A DNA stretch of 11,064 bases from Acidobacteriota bacterium (GTDB lineage Bacteria > Acidobacteriota > Vicinamibacteria > Vicinamibacterales > UBA2999), in contig CANJYC010000042.1 in the NCBI GenBank assembly GCA_947478985.1, forward strand, positions 1 to 11,064. The letters are read 5' to 3'. How positions within the stretch are numbered: position 1 is the stretch's first letter; each line of letters begins with the position of its first letter. The position numbers were made by a program, and so were the translations under genes. Below the pieces are notes generated by a model that saw nothing but the letters and a program-made list of their open reading frames with translations, was not told the origin of the DNA and searched no databases. Of the stretch, positions 1 through 10,559 are shown piece by piece.

Positions 1-1
1 C

Positions 2-1282
2 GGCGTCTATGGCAACCCGCACTCGGCCAGCGTCACCTCCGCGGCCGCCACCGACCTGGTGGAGCGCACGCGGCGCGCGGTGCTGGAGTGGTTTGGCGCC
101 CCGCCGGAGGATTACACCGCGATCTTCACGGCCAACTGCACGGCCGCGCTGAAGCTGGTGGGCGAATCGTTCCCGTTCGCTCCAGGCGGCCGGCTGCTGA
201 TGGCGGCCGACAACCACAACTCGGTGAACGGCATCCGCGAGTTTGCGCGGGCCCGCGGCGTGGACGCGCGCTATGCCCCGGTCTCGACCCCTGACCTGCG
301 GCTGGATCGCGCCGCGCTCACGGCCCTGATCGCCGAAGGCGGCTCGACAGGGGCGAGTCTGTTCGCCTTCCCGGCTCAGTCGAACTTCACGGGCGTCCGG
401 CACCCGCTCAACATCGCCGCGGAAGCGCGCGCGGCGGGCTGGACGGTGCTGCTCGACGCGGCGGCGTTCGTCCCGACGTCGCGACTTGACCTCTCGACGG
501 TGGCCGCCGACTTCGTGACGGTGTCCTTCTACAAGATGTTCGGCTACCCCACCGGCGTGGGCTGTCTCATTGCCCGCAACGACGCGCTGAAGCAACTGCA
601 GCGCCCGTGGTACGCGGGTGGCACCGTGAACTTCGCCACGGTGCAGGGACGGCGCCACATCCTGGCCCCGCGCGAGGCGGGATTTGAGGACGGCACGCTG
701 AACTACCTCGGCATCCCGGCCGTGGAGATCGGCCTGCGCCACCTGCGCCAGGTCGGCATCGAGACGATTCACACGCGCGTCGCGTGCCTGACGGGCTGGA
801 TGCTGGGCGAGCTGATGAAGCTACGCCACGGCAACGGACGTCCGCTGGTCCGCATCTACGGGCCGGCCACGACCGAGATGCGCGGCGGCATCCTGACGAT
901 GAACTTCTACGACCCTGACGGGCGCCTGCTCGACTACCGACGGGTCGAAGAGATGGCGAGCGCACAGGGAATCTCGATCCGCACGGGCTGTTTCTGCAAT
1001 CCGGGGGCGGGGGAAACCGCCGAGGGGCTCACCGAGGACGACATCCTCTCGGCCGTGTCTTTCGGCACCGAGATGACGCTGCCCCGCTTTCTCCAGTTTC
1101 TGACCGACCGCGGCGGCAAGAGCGCGGGGGCCATCCGCGCATCGCTCGGCATCGCCAGCAACTTCGCCGACGCGTACCGCTTCGTGCAGTTCGCGGCCAC
1201 GCTGCGCGACCAGACGCGCCTCACGCTCGGCGAGGTCTCGTTCGATATCGAGTCGTGCCGCGTCATCCGGGACGGGAGCTGA
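2..1282 (+). CDS. Class-V aminotransferase-fold PLP enzyme, molybdenum cofactor sulfurase-like (5' partial)
   Basis: A PLP-dependent enzyme of the aminotransferase class V / cysteine desulfurase superfamily, closest in motif pattern to the N-terminal half of Mo-cofactor sulfurase (MOCOS). The frame is open from base 2 and its first residues already contain the conserved YGNPHS block, so the true start lies upstream and roughly the first 40-60 residues are missing. Seen motifs: SFYKMFGYPTG with the probable PLP lysine at codon 533-535, the GGTVNF and FEDGTLNYLG blocks, and RTGCFCNPGA with cysteines at codons 989-991 and 995-997; the family uses a cysteine here to carry persulfide. The C-terminal GAIRASLGIASNFADAYRF block ends the fold. 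There is no C-terminal MOSC domain, unlike eukaryotic MOCOS. The family normally takes sulfur from L-cysteine, but the acceptor here is unknown. The stop is 4 nt before the next gene, so the two are probably cotranscribed. The family call is firm; the substrate is inference. Confidence 0.88.
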   Translation, partial: GVYGNPHSASVTSAAATDLVERTRRAVLEWFGAPPEDYTAIFTANCTAALKLVGESFPFAPGGRLLMAADNHNSVNGIREFARARGVDARYAPVSTPDLRLDRAALTALIAEGGSTGASLFAFPAQSNFTGVRHPLNIAAEARAAGWTVLLDAAAFVPTSRLDLSTVAADFVTVSFYKMFGYPTGVGCLIARNDALKQLQRPWYAGGTVNFATVQGRRHILAPREAGFEDGTLNYLGIPAVEIGLRHLRQVGIETIHTRVACLTGWMLGELMKLRHGNGRPLVRIYGPATTEMRGGILTMNFYDPDGRLLDYRRVEEMASAQGISIRTGCFCNPGAGETAEGLTEDDILSAVSFGTEMTLPRFLQFLTDRGGKSAGAIRASLGIASNFADAYRFVQFAATLRDQTRLTLGEVSFDIESCRVIRDGS

Positions 1283-1286
1283 GGGC

Positions 1287-1943
1287 ATGACCACGCACGG
1301 TGAGTCTCCCAGCGCCGAGTTGCGCGCGGCGTTCGGCGAGATCGACATCTACCTCTTCGACCAGTTGCTGAAGGGTCGCTTCGACCGGCGCCCGCGCCTG
1401 CTCGACGCGGGGTGCGGCGACGGCCGCAACCTGGTCTACTTCCTGCGTCGCGGCTTCAACTGCCACGCCGTGGACCGCGATGCGGCCGCCGTGTCGCACG
1501 CGCGATCGCTGGCAGCGGAGTTCGCTCCGACGCTGCCGCCCGATCAGTTTCAGGTGGCGCCACTCGACCAACTGCCGTGGGCGGACGGGAGCATGGACGC
1601 GGTCGTCTGCAGCGCGGTGCTCCACTTTGCCGAGGACGAGGCCCACTTCGGCCGCATGGTCACCGAGATGGGGCGCGTGCTGGCGCCGAACGGGCTGTTG
1701 TTCGCGCGGCTCGCCTCCAACATCGGCATCGAACCGGCCGTGGGCGCCGCGGGCCGGCGCGTGCGATTGCCGGACGGAAGCGACAGGTTTGTCGTCGACG
1801 AGCGGATCCTGGTGGAGTGGACCGCGCGCCTTGGCGGGCGGCTCGCGGACCCGATCAAGACGACCAACGTCCAGCAGATGCGCTGCATGACGACATGGGT
1901 GGTCGAGCGCGTGCCATCGTCGAGCCGGCGCTCAGCCGTGTGA
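1287..1943 (+). CDS. Class I SAM-dependent methyltransferase (TehB/UbiE-like fold)
   Basis: A 218-residue soluble Rossmann-fold methyltransferase. Motif I is LLDAGCGDGRN (residues 38-48), the acidic residue ending strand 2 is D63 in AVDRD, and the later strand and loop read MDAVVCSAVLHF (about 93-104), followed by GRVLAPNGLLFARL. This matches the generic Methyltransf_11/25 pattern and somewhat resembles TehB-type proteins, but no acceptor-specific motif is visible, so the substrate cannot be named. The ATG at 1287 is supported by a GGGAG Shine-Dalgarno at 1274-1278 (8-nt spacing) lying inside the end of the upstream gene. The 4-nt gap from the MOCOS-like gene and the overlap with the small membrane-protein gene downstream suggest one operon. 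The last ten or so residues are Ser/Arg-rich and probably disordered. Confidence 0.9.
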   Translation: MTTHGESPSAELRAAFGEIDIYLFDQLLKGRFDRRPRLLDAGCGDGRNLVYFLRRGFNCHAVDRDAAAVSHARSLAAEFAPTLPPDQFQVAPLDQLPWADGSMDAVVCSAVLHFAEDEAHFGRMVTEMGRVLAPNGLLFARLASNIGIEPAVGAAGRRVRLPDGSDRFVVDERILVEWTARLGGRLADPIKTTNVQQMRCMTTWVVERVPSSSRRSAV

Positions 1944-1948
1944 AGCAC

Positions 1949-2266
1949 ATGTCCACTGAGCACTGGGACATAGAGGACGAGCGCGCTGGCCATTCGGTGC
2001 CACGGCTGATCGGCCGGCTTGCCCGTTACGGCTTCTATTCGGTCATCGGCATTGCCGTGCTCGAAGGCCTGCTGGGCGGATTGGACTTTGTGCTCGCCGT
2101 GTCGTGCTTTCTTGGCGTGTGCTGGCTGTCGTGGGTCCTTGAGCCGCGCGCACGAGCCGGGGGCAGCGCTGTCGGGGCCTGGGGAAATGCCGTGATCCAG
2201 GTGATCCTCGTGACCATTGCCATGTGGGCCTGGTGGACCGGCCGATTGAGTTTCTTCACGCGCTGA
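1949..2266 (+). CDS. Small integral membrane protein of unknown function
   Basis: I do not recognise this family. The chosen ATG gives 105 residues: a charged N-terminus (1-27, with the acidic run DIEDE), a long hydrophobic stretch at about 28-63 that may be two short membrane helices turning at LLGG (41-44), a hydrophilic loop with EPRARA (65-70), and a last helix at about 79-97 rich in Trp (AMWAWW). The end is SFFTR. An alternative GTG start at 1940 would add three residues and overlap the methyltransferase stop as GTGA, which would suggest translational coupling; neither start has a clear Shine-Dalgarno. The reading frame extends further upstream, but that part lies inside the methyltransferase and is Arg/Pro-rich frame shadow, so it is excluded. 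The hydrophobic pattern and the tight spacing support a real gene. Confidence 0.72.
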   Translation: MSTEHWDIEDERAGHSVPRLIGRLARYGFYSVIGIAVLEGLLGGLDFVLAVSCFLGVCWLSWVLEPRARAGGSAVGAWGNAVIQVILVTIAMWAWWTGRLSFFTR

Positions 2267-2287
2267 TCCCCACCGCAGCTCCCGCGT

Positions 2288-2312
2288 GATATCTTGGAAT
2301 GTTCCATATTTC
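2288..2312. promoter_or_regulatory. AT-rich patch with inverted repeat upstream of pyc
   Basis: The 70-nt gap before pyc holds the only AT-rich patch in this part of the window. It contains GATATC and an inverted repeat TGGAA-TG-TTCCA (2295-2306), 31 nt before the pyc ATG. CATATT at 2305-2310 could be a -10 element, but no convincing -35 sits 16-18 nt upstream. I read it as a possible promoter or operator that separates the pyc operon from the upstream genes. The evidence is position and composition only. Confidence 0.27.
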
Positions 2313-2336
2313 TCCCGTTTTCACGCCGTCACCACC

Positions 2337-5300
2337 ATGAAGAAGCTGCTCGTCGCCAACAGGTCAGAAATCGCCATCCGCTGCTTCCGCGCCGCCACCG
2401 AGCTGGGCCTGCGGACGGTGGCGGTCTTCAGCCACGAAGACCGTTTTTCGCTTCACCGGTTCAAGGCCGACGAGGCGTTCCTGATTGGACCGCCGGAAGG
2501 CGGACAGCCGGTCCGCGCCTATCTCGACATCGACGAGCTGATGGCGGTGGCCGAGGAGCACGGGGTGGACGCGATTCATCCCGGCTACGGCTTCCTGGCC
2601 GAGAGCGCGGCCTTTGCCCAGGCCTGCGAGGCGCGGGGCATCACGTTCGTGGGACCGACGGCGCAGCATCTGGACCTCTTCGGCGACAAGACGTCCGCAC
2701 GGCAGCTTGCCACTGAGGTCGGCATCCCCACGGTGCCCGGCACCGCCACGGCGCTGCGCGACCCGGACGCGATCATTGCGGCGGCACGCACCATTGGCTT
2801 CCCGCTGATGGTTAAAGCGAGCTTCGGCGGCGGCGGTCGCGGCATGCGGGTCGTAGCCAGCGAGAGCGAGCTCGCCGACAAGCTGGAGCAGGCACAGCGC
2901 GAGGCGCTCGTGGCCTTCGGACGCGACGAGGTGTTCCTCGAACGGTACGTCGCCAACGCCAAGCACATCGAGGTGCAGATCCTCGGCGACTCGCACGGCA
3001 ACCTGGTGCACCTGTGGGAGCGCGACTGCTCCGTCCAGCGCCGTCACCAGAAAGTCGTGGAAGTGGCGCCGGCCGTCAGCCTGCCGAAGGACCTGCGCAC
3101 GCGCATCTGCGCGGCCGCCGTCCAGCTCTGCGCGCCCATCCGCTACCGCGGCGCGTGCACCGTCGAGTTCCTCGTCGACATCGACGCGGGCTCGTTCTAT
3201 TTCATCGAGGTCAACCCGCGCATCCAGGTTGAACACACCGTGACCGAGATGGTCACCGGCATCGACCTGGTGAAGAGCCAGCTCCTCATCGCCGCTGGGC
3301 ATGCGCTGCACGAGTCGCCAATCAACATCCCCGCGCAGGACCAGATCGAGGCCCGCGGCGTGGCGCTGCAGTGCCGCATCACGACGGAAGACCCGGCCAG
3401 GCAGTTCATCCCCGACTACGGCCGGGTCACCACCTATCGCTCGCCCGGCGGCTTTGCCGTGCGCCTCGATGCGGGCAATGGGTTCAGCGGCGCCATCGTG
3501 AGCCCGCACTTCGACTCGCTCCTCGTCAAGCTGACGACCTGGGGCAACTCGCTCGACGAGGCCGTGGCGCGGACCTCGCGCTCGCTGCAGGAGTTCCGAA
3601 TCCGCGGTGTCAAGACCAACATCGCGTTCCTGCTCACGCTGGTGCGCCACCCCACTTTCCTCTCGGGGATGGCCACGACCACGTTCGTCGACAAGACACC
3701 GGCGCTCTTTGACGTGGCCCCGACGCGCGACCGCGCTTCTCGGCTCCTGTCGTACTTCGCCGAGGTGATCGTCAACGGCCGCCCGGACGTGAAGGGCGCC
3801 AAGGGTTCGGTGCGCGTGCTTCCACCGGTCTCCCCGCCGCGCGCGCGCACGCTCGCGAAGCCCGTGCCCGGCACGCGGCAGCGGCTGCAGGAACTGGGGC
3901 CGGAGAAGTTCTCGGAGTGGATCCGCGCACAGCGCCGCCTGCTCATCACCGACACGACGATGCGCGACGCCCACCAGTCGTTGCTCGCCACGCGCGTCCG
4001 CACCTACGACCTGCTCGGCGCCGCAGACGCCGTGGCGCGCGACCTGCCGGAACTGTTCAGCCTGGAAGTCTGGGGCGGCGCAACCTTCGACACCTCGATG
4101 CGCTTTCTGCAGGAGGATCCGTGGGAGCGCCTCACGGAGCTGCGCCGGAAGATTCCGAATGTCCTCTTCCAGATGCTGTTCCGCGGCAGCAACGCGGTCG
4201 GCTACACGAGCTATCCCGACAACGTCGTCCGCCGATTCATCACGCAGAGCGCCGCCCACGGCGTCGACGTGTTCCGCATCTTCGACGCGCTGAACCTGCC
4301 TGCGAACATGCGCGTGGCCATGGAGGCGGTGCGCAACGACACGAAGATGCTCTGCGAGGCCTCAATCTGCTACTCGGGCGACCTGACGGACCCGGCACGC
4401 ACGAAGTACTCGCTCGCCTACTACGTAAAGCTGGCGAAAGAGCTGGAGAAGATGGGCACGCACATCCTGGCCATCAAGGACATGGCCGGCCTGTGCAAGC
4501 CGTTTGCTGCGCGCGCGCTCGTCACCGCGCTGCGCAATGAAGTGGGCGTGCCCGTGCACTTCCACACGCACGACACCAGCGGTATGAGCACGGCCAGCGT
4601 GATTCAGGCCTCGGACGCCGGCGTCGACATCGTCGATGCGGCCATCGCCTCGATGAGCGGCATGACCAGCCAGCCGACGCTCAACGGCATCGCCGCGGCG
4701 CTGCGGAACACGGACCGCGACACCGGGCTCGACCAGCGGTCGCTCGATCGCCTGAGCCGCTACTGGTCGGACGTGCGCGATCTCTACTTCCCCTTCGAGG
4801 AAGGGCTTCGCGCACCGGCGCCGGATATCTACCTGCACGAGATGCCGGGCGGGCAGTACACCAACCTGCTTCAGCAGGCCAAGGGGCTCGACCTCGGACA
4901 CCGCTGGCCCGAGATCTGCGAGTCCTACGCCGCTGCCAACGCGATGCTTGGCGACATCGTGAAGGTGACGCCGTCGAGCAAGGTCGTCGGCGACCTCGCG
5001 CTGTTCATGGTCACCAACGGCCTGTCGACCGCTGACCTGATGAGCCCGTCGATGTCGCTGGGGTTCCCGCGCAGCGTCGTTGACCTGCTCCAGGGCAAGA
5101 TCGGGCATCCCGAAGGGGGCTGGCCGCGCGCGGTGCAGGACAAGGTGCTCGGCGCCGCCGGCGTGAAGCCGCTCACCGAGCGGCCCGGCGCGATGCTGGC
5201 CCCGGTGGACATCGACGCGACCGCGAAGGAGATCGCCGCCGCGACGCACGAGGTGCCAACCGACGACGACGTGATGTCGTACCTGATGTATCCGCAAGTG

Positions 5301-5803
5301 TTCCTGGAGTTTGCCGCGCACCGCGCCCGGCACGGCGACACCTCGCGCATCCCGACCGCTCCCTTCTTCTTTGGCCTGCAGCCTGGCGAAGAGACGGCTG
5401 TCGAGATCGAAACCGGCAAGACGCTGATCGTGCGACACCTGACGACTGGTGAGGTGAAACCGGACGGCACCAAGACGGTCTTCTTCGAGCTGAACGGTCA
5501 GCCGCGCGAGGTGACCGTACAGGACCGCCTGGCGCCGGTCACGACACTCCGGCGTCCCCGCGTGGACCCGGCCAATGCATGTCACGTGGGCGCGCCGATG
5601 CCGGGCCGCATCGTCGCGGTCGCCGTGCGCACGGGCGAGACGGTGACGGCGGGTCAGCGGCTCCTGTCGATTGAGGCCATGAAGATGGAAACGCCGGTCT
5701 ACAGCCCGCGCGATGGCGTCGTGGCGGAAGTGCTGGTCAAGGCGGGAGACAGTGTCGGATCGCGCGACCTTCTCCTCGCTCTCGCCGAGGAAGCGGTGAC
5801 CGC

Positions 5804-5807
<4 letters not shown>
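2337..5807 (+). CDS. pyc: Pyruvate carboxylase, single-chain
   Basis: A biotin enzyme (1156 aa, the usual length) that makes oxaloacetate from pyruvate, bicarbonate and ATP in the cytoplasm. The biotin carboxylase half comes first: MKKLLVANRSEIAIR start, IHPGYGFLAE, FGDKTSAR, the ATP-grasp glycine loop at 164-169, RDCSVQRRHQK and EVNPRIQVEHT. The carboxyltransferase domain begins near DTTMRDAHQS (539-548), with R543 and D544, the probable carboxylated lysine K714 in AIKDMAG, and metal histidines H743 and H745 in HFHTHDTSG; the spacing matches Rhizobium etli pyruvate carboxylase. The biotin carrier domain ends the protein, with biotinyl lysine K1116 in EAMKMET. No key residue seems lost. The start at 2337 is chosen because it gives the conserved MKKLLVANR N-terminus; a start at 2286 would add 17 atypical residues. 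No good Shine-Dalgarno precedes it. The family is typically activated by acetyl-CoA. Its TGA overlaps the ATG of the next gene. Confidence 0.97.
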
Positions 5808-7408
<1,601 letters not shown>

Positions 7409-7430
7409 GCCGGGACGGGAACGGGGACGC

Positions 7431-10091
7431 GTGGCGGGCGATCCACACAAAGCGCTCAGGCAGGACGTGCGGCTGCTCGGCGACCTGCTGGGCGAGACGT
7501 TGCGCACGCACGCCGGCGAGGCGCTGTTTGACCGCGTCGAGCACGTCCGCGCGCTCGCCAAGCGCGCACGCGCCGGTAACGACCGCGACTTTGCGGAGCT
7601 GGCATCGGTGCTCGGCGACCTGCCGGTGGAGTCCGCCATTCCCCTGGCGCGTGCGTTCACCCACTTCCTGAATCTCGCCAACGTCGCCGAACAGCACCAC
7701 CGCGTCCGCCGCCGCCGTGCGTATCTGCAGGACGCGGACGCCGCGCCACAGCGTGGCTCGTGCGCCGACACGTTCGCGCGTCTCATCGCGGGTGGCGTTT
7801 CGCGGGAGCAGCTTCATGAGGCTGTGTGCGCGCTGCGCATTGAGCTGGTGCTGACGGCGCACCCGACTGAAGTCTCCCGCCGCACGCTCATCCACAAATA
7901 CAACCGCATTGCAGGGCTGCTGGCCGAGCGCGACCGGCGCGACCTCACCGCGCCCGAGCAGGACGACCTCCGCACGGCACTACGACGCGAGATCGTCTCG
8001 GCATGGGAGACCGACGAGGTCCGTCTGCAGCGTCCAACCCCGCTCGACGAGGTCCGCAGCGGGCTGGTGGTGTTCGACCAGAGCCTGTGGCACGCGCTGC
8101 CCCGCTTCCTGCGCGGTGTGGACCGCGCGCTGCGCGACACGACGGGCCGCGGGTTGCCGATCGACGCCGCGCCCGTGCGCTTCGGCTCCTGGATCGGCGG
8201 CGATCGCGACGGCAACCCGAACGTCACGCCGGACGTGACGCGGGAGGCATGCCTGCTCTCACGGTGGGCGGCGGTCGGCTTCTTCCTCAGAGACGTCGAG
8301 GCGCTGCGCCAGGAGCTCTCGATGACGCGCGCCATGCCGGAGCTAGTGGCCCGCGTGGGCGATGCTGCAGAGCCCTACCGCGCTCTGCTCCGCGACGTAC
8401 GGCAGCAGCTAGTGGCCACGCGCGCCTGGATCGACCGCTCGCTCGACGCCGGCCGCACGCTGCCGCCACCCGACGGCGTGTGCCTCGACGCCGAGTCGCT
8501 GCGGGCGCCGCTACAGCTCTGCTACGACTCGCTCGTCGCCACCGGCAATGCGGTTGTCGCCGAAGGACGCCTGCTCGACACGCTGCGACGGGTGGCGGTG
8601 TTCGGCATGACGCTCGCGCCACTCGACATCCGGCAGGATTCAGCGCGCCACACCGAGGCGCTCGACGCCATCACCCGCGCGCTCGGCATCGGCGCATACG
8701 CCGAGTGGGATGAGGAGCGTCGCCTGGCGTTCCTCGTGGCCGAGCTGCACAATCCGCGGCCGCTCATCCCGCCAGGACTCGATGCGTCACCCGAGGTGCA
8801 GGACGTGCTCGACACGTTCCAGGCCATTGCCGCAATCCACCCGGAGTCTCTTGGCGCCTACGTCGTCACCATGACGAAGCAGGCGTCGGACGTGCTGGCT
8901 GTCGAACTGCTGCAGAAGGACGCGCGCGTGTCGCACCCGCTTCGGGTCGTGCCGCTCTTCGAGACTGGTGCTGACCTCGAGCGGGCGCCGCAGGTACTCG
9001 ACCGGCTGATGACGATCGAATGGTACCGGAGGCGAATCGGCGGCCGGCAGGAAGTGATGGTCGGCTACTCCGATTCGGCCAAGGACGTCGGCCGCCTCAG
9101 CGCCGGCTGGGCGCTCTACAAGGCGCAGGAGGCCATCATCGCCGCTTGCCGCCGGCACGACGTGCAGGTGACGCTGTTTCACGGGCGCGGCGGCAGCGTC
9201 GGCCGCGGCGGCGGCCCCACGTTTCTCGCCCTCCAGTCGCAGCCGTCCGGGTCCATCGACGGCACGCTGCGCGTGACCGAACAGGGCGAGATGATCCAGA
9301 CACTCTTTGGGCTGCCCGATATCGCGCTGCGCACGCTGGAGATCTACGCGACCGGCACGCTTGAGTCGTGGCTCGCACCGGCGCCGCCAGCAGGTGACGA
9401 GTGGCGCGCATGCATGGAACGTCTGGCCGCCGATGCCCGCGCAACCTTCCACGACTTCGTCAACGAACAGCCGGCCTTCCTCGACTACTTCGAAACCTCG
9501 ACGCCGCTGCGCGAGCTGGAAGAGCTCACCATCGGCAGCCGTCCCGCGCGCCGTGGCAGCGCGAGGAGCTCGGCCGGTGTGCGCTCACTGCGCGCAATTC
9601 CGTGGCAGTTCGCGTGGACGCAGACGCGCTTGCTGCTCGGTTCCTGGCTGGGCTTCGAGGATGCCTTTGCGCAGGCGTTTGCGCGCGGCGAGGGCGACCG
9701 CCTGCGGACGATGTATCGCGACTGGACCTACTTTCGCTCCGCGGTGGATCTGTTCGAGATGGTGCTGGCGAAGGCCGACGCCCGCATTGCTGCCGAGTAC
9801 GACCGGCAGCTCGTCCCGCTGGAGTTGCAGCCGCTCGGCCTCGAACTACGCGCTCGCCTCGCCCGCGCCAGCCGGGCCCTGCTCGATGTCACCGGACACC
9901 ACGAACTGCTCGACGGGAACCCGGTGCTGCGCCGCTCCATCGATGTGCGCAACCCGTACGTGGACCCGATCAACGTCGTGCAGGTGGAACTGGTCCGCCG
10001 CCTGCGGCAGGGCGACAGCGACGCCCGCCTCCGTCACGCGTTCATGGTGACGGTCAACGGCATCGCGGCCGGGATGCGGAATACCGGCTAG
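7431..10091 (+). CDS. ppc: Phosphoenolpyruvate carboxylase
   Basis: An 886-residue cytoplasmic enzyme (E. coli 883) that converts phosphoenolpyruvate and bicarbonate to oxaloacetate and phosphate. Seen motifs: catalytic LTAHPTE with H144 (E. coli H138), SWIGGDRDGNPNVT, YSDSAKD with K551 (E. coli K546), FHGRGGSVGRGGGP with R586 (E. coli R587), LRVTEQGEMI, LRAIPWQFAWTQ and the C-terminal GIAAGMRNTG. Residues that bind the inhibitor aspartate in the E. coli enzyme appear kept: R586, K781 in LAKAD, R840 in VRNPY and N884 near the C-terminus, so feedback inhibition by aspartate or malate is likely. The start is GTG at 7431, preceded by GGGGA at 7423-7427 and GGGA at 7417-7420; no ATG gives a better N-terminus. 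It follows the ABC-F gene by 22 nt and probably belongs to the same operon as pyc. Its stop shares CTAG with the convergent cupin gene. Confidence 0.97.
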   Translation: MAGDPHKALRQDVRLLGDLLGETLRTHAGEALFDRVEHVRALAKRARAGNDRDFAELASVLGDLPVESAIPLARAFTHFLNLANVAEQHHRVRRRRAYLQDADAAPQRGSCADTFARLIAGGVSREQLHEAVCALRIELVLTAHPTEVSRRTLIHKYNRIAGLLAERDRRDLTAPEQDDLRTALRREIVSAWETDEVRLQRPTPLDEVRSGLVVFDQSLWHALPRFLRGVDRALRDTTGRGLPIDAAPVRFGSWIGGDRDGNPNVTPDVTREACLLSRWAAVGFFLRDVEALRQELSMTRAMPELVARVGDAAEPYRALLRDVRQQLVATRAWIDRSLDAGRTLPPPDGVCLDAESLRAPLQLCYDSLVATGNAVVAEGRLLDTLRRVAVFGMTLAPLDIRQDSARHTEALDAITRALGIGAYAEWDEERRLAFLVAELHNPRPLIPPGLDASPEVQDVLDTFQAIAAIHPESLGAYVVTMTKQASDVLAVELLQKDARVSHPLRVVPLFETGADLERAPQVLDRLMTIEWYRRRIGGRQEVMVGYSDSAKDVGRLSAGWALYKAQEAIIAACRRHDVQVTLFHGRGGSVGRGGGPTFLALQSQPSGSIDGTLRVTEQGEMIQTLFGLPDIALRTLEIYATGTLESWLAPAPPAGDEWRACMERLAADARATFHDFVNEQPAFLDYFETSTPLRELEELTIGSRPARRGSARSSAGVRSLRAIPWQFAWTQTRLLLGSWLGFEDAFAQAFARGEGDRLRTMYRDWTYFRSAVDLFEMVLAKADARIAAEYDRQLVPLELQPLGLELRARLARASRALLDVTGHHELLDGNPVLRRSIDVRNPYVDPINVVQVELVRRLRQGDSDARLRHAFMVTVNGIAAGMRNTG

Positions 10092-10414
10092 GGCGCCGGG
10101 GCCAGAATCGCCAGCACGAGCAGCCGTCCGCTGCCCGTGTTCTTCACGCCATGAGGGATGCCCTCCGGTGCGACGAGCAGATCGCCCGCCGCCATTGGGA
10201 GCTCCCGCCCTTCGAGCAGAAACACCCCTTCGCCCTCAAGCACCTGATACATCTTGTCCATGCCGGCATGCGCGTGCAGCGCGTGCGACTGGCCGGGTTC
10301 GAACGCGTTCAGCCCGACAAGCAGCCGGGACGACTGGAAGATTGTGGCCTTGCCCATCCGGTCGGCGCGCCACTCGGCATGCGCCTCCGGCCTGATCACT
10401 GATGGATGCTCCAT
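10088..10414 (-). CDS. Small single-domain cupin protein
   Basis: A 108-residue cytoplasmic beta-barrel protein of the Cupin_2 type. Motif 1 is G41, then H47 and H49 in LHAHAGMDK, ending at G61; the usual glutamate ligand position holds K54 next to D53. Motif 2 fits exactly: G77, P83, G85, H88 and N92 in GDLLVAPEGIPHGVKN. H47, H49 and H88 could bind a metal. Such stand-alone cupins have many roles (metal enzymes, sugar or ligand binding), so no function is assigned. The ATG at 10414 has GGAGG only 1 nt away, too close; a GTG at 10399 (codon 6) with GGAG 9 nt upstream is an alternative start giving 103 residues. It is the only - strand gene here, converging on ppc and diverging from tRNA-His. 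Confidence 0.85.
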   Translation of the reverse strand: MEHPSVIRPEAHAEWRADRMGKATIFQSSRLLVGLNAFEPGQSHALHAHAGMDKMYQVLEGEGVFLLEGRELPMAAGDLLVAPEGIPHGVKNTGSGRLLVLAILAPAP

Positions 10415-10434
10415 GCCTCCAAGTTGAGCACGGA

Positions 10435-10463
10435 TGTCCAGCGACGACGCGATGAGCTAAACT
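10435..10463 (+). promoter_or_regulatory. Weak candidate promoter for tRNA-His
   Basis: In the 66-nt gap between the cupin gene and the tRNA, TAAACT (10458-10463) matches four of six positions of the sigma-70 -10 box and would start RNA about 10 nt before the tRNA. The hexamer 17 nt upstream, TGTCCA (10435-10440), is a poor -35. The AT-rich run here is local in a GC-rich window. This is a position-based guess. Confidence 0.28.
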
Positions 10464-10481
10464 ATCGGTTCTGCCAGCACG

Positions 10482-10556
10482 GTGGGTGTAGCTCAGGGGT
10501 AGAGCGCCGGATTGTGGTTCCGGATGCCGCGGGTTCGAGACCCGTCACCCACCCCA
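10482..10556 (+). tRNA. trnH: tRNA-His (anticodon GTG)
   Basis: The sequence folds into a full cloverleaf: acceptor GTGGGTG pairs with CACCCAC (10546-10552), the D stem is GCTC/GAGC, the anticodon stem CCGGA/TCCGG encloses the loop TTGTGGT with anticodon GTG at 10514-10516, the variable loop is ATGCC, and the T arm is GCGGG-TTCGAGA-CCCGT. The base before the acceptor (G at 10481) and the discriminator C at 10553 form the extra G-1:C73 pair that marks histidine tRNAs. CCA is encoded at 10554-10556. It stands alone, divergent from the cupin gene, with its own terminator. Spurious protein frames cross it on both strands and are not genes. Confidence 0.97.
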
Positions 10557-10559
10557 TTC

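Noticed and set aside
1412..1948. Upstream extension of the small membrane-protein frame
   Set aside because: This part overlaps the methyltransferase and is Arg/Ala/Pro-rich shadow; only the part from 1940 or 1949 onward looks like a real protein.
2364..4259. A 631-codon - strand frame inside pyc, and similar long antisense frames at 4362-5873 and 6221-7786
   Set aside because: Long antisense frames are expected opposite GC-rich genes; they are Arg/His/Val-rich, lack motifs, and the sense strand encodes clear conserved enzymes.
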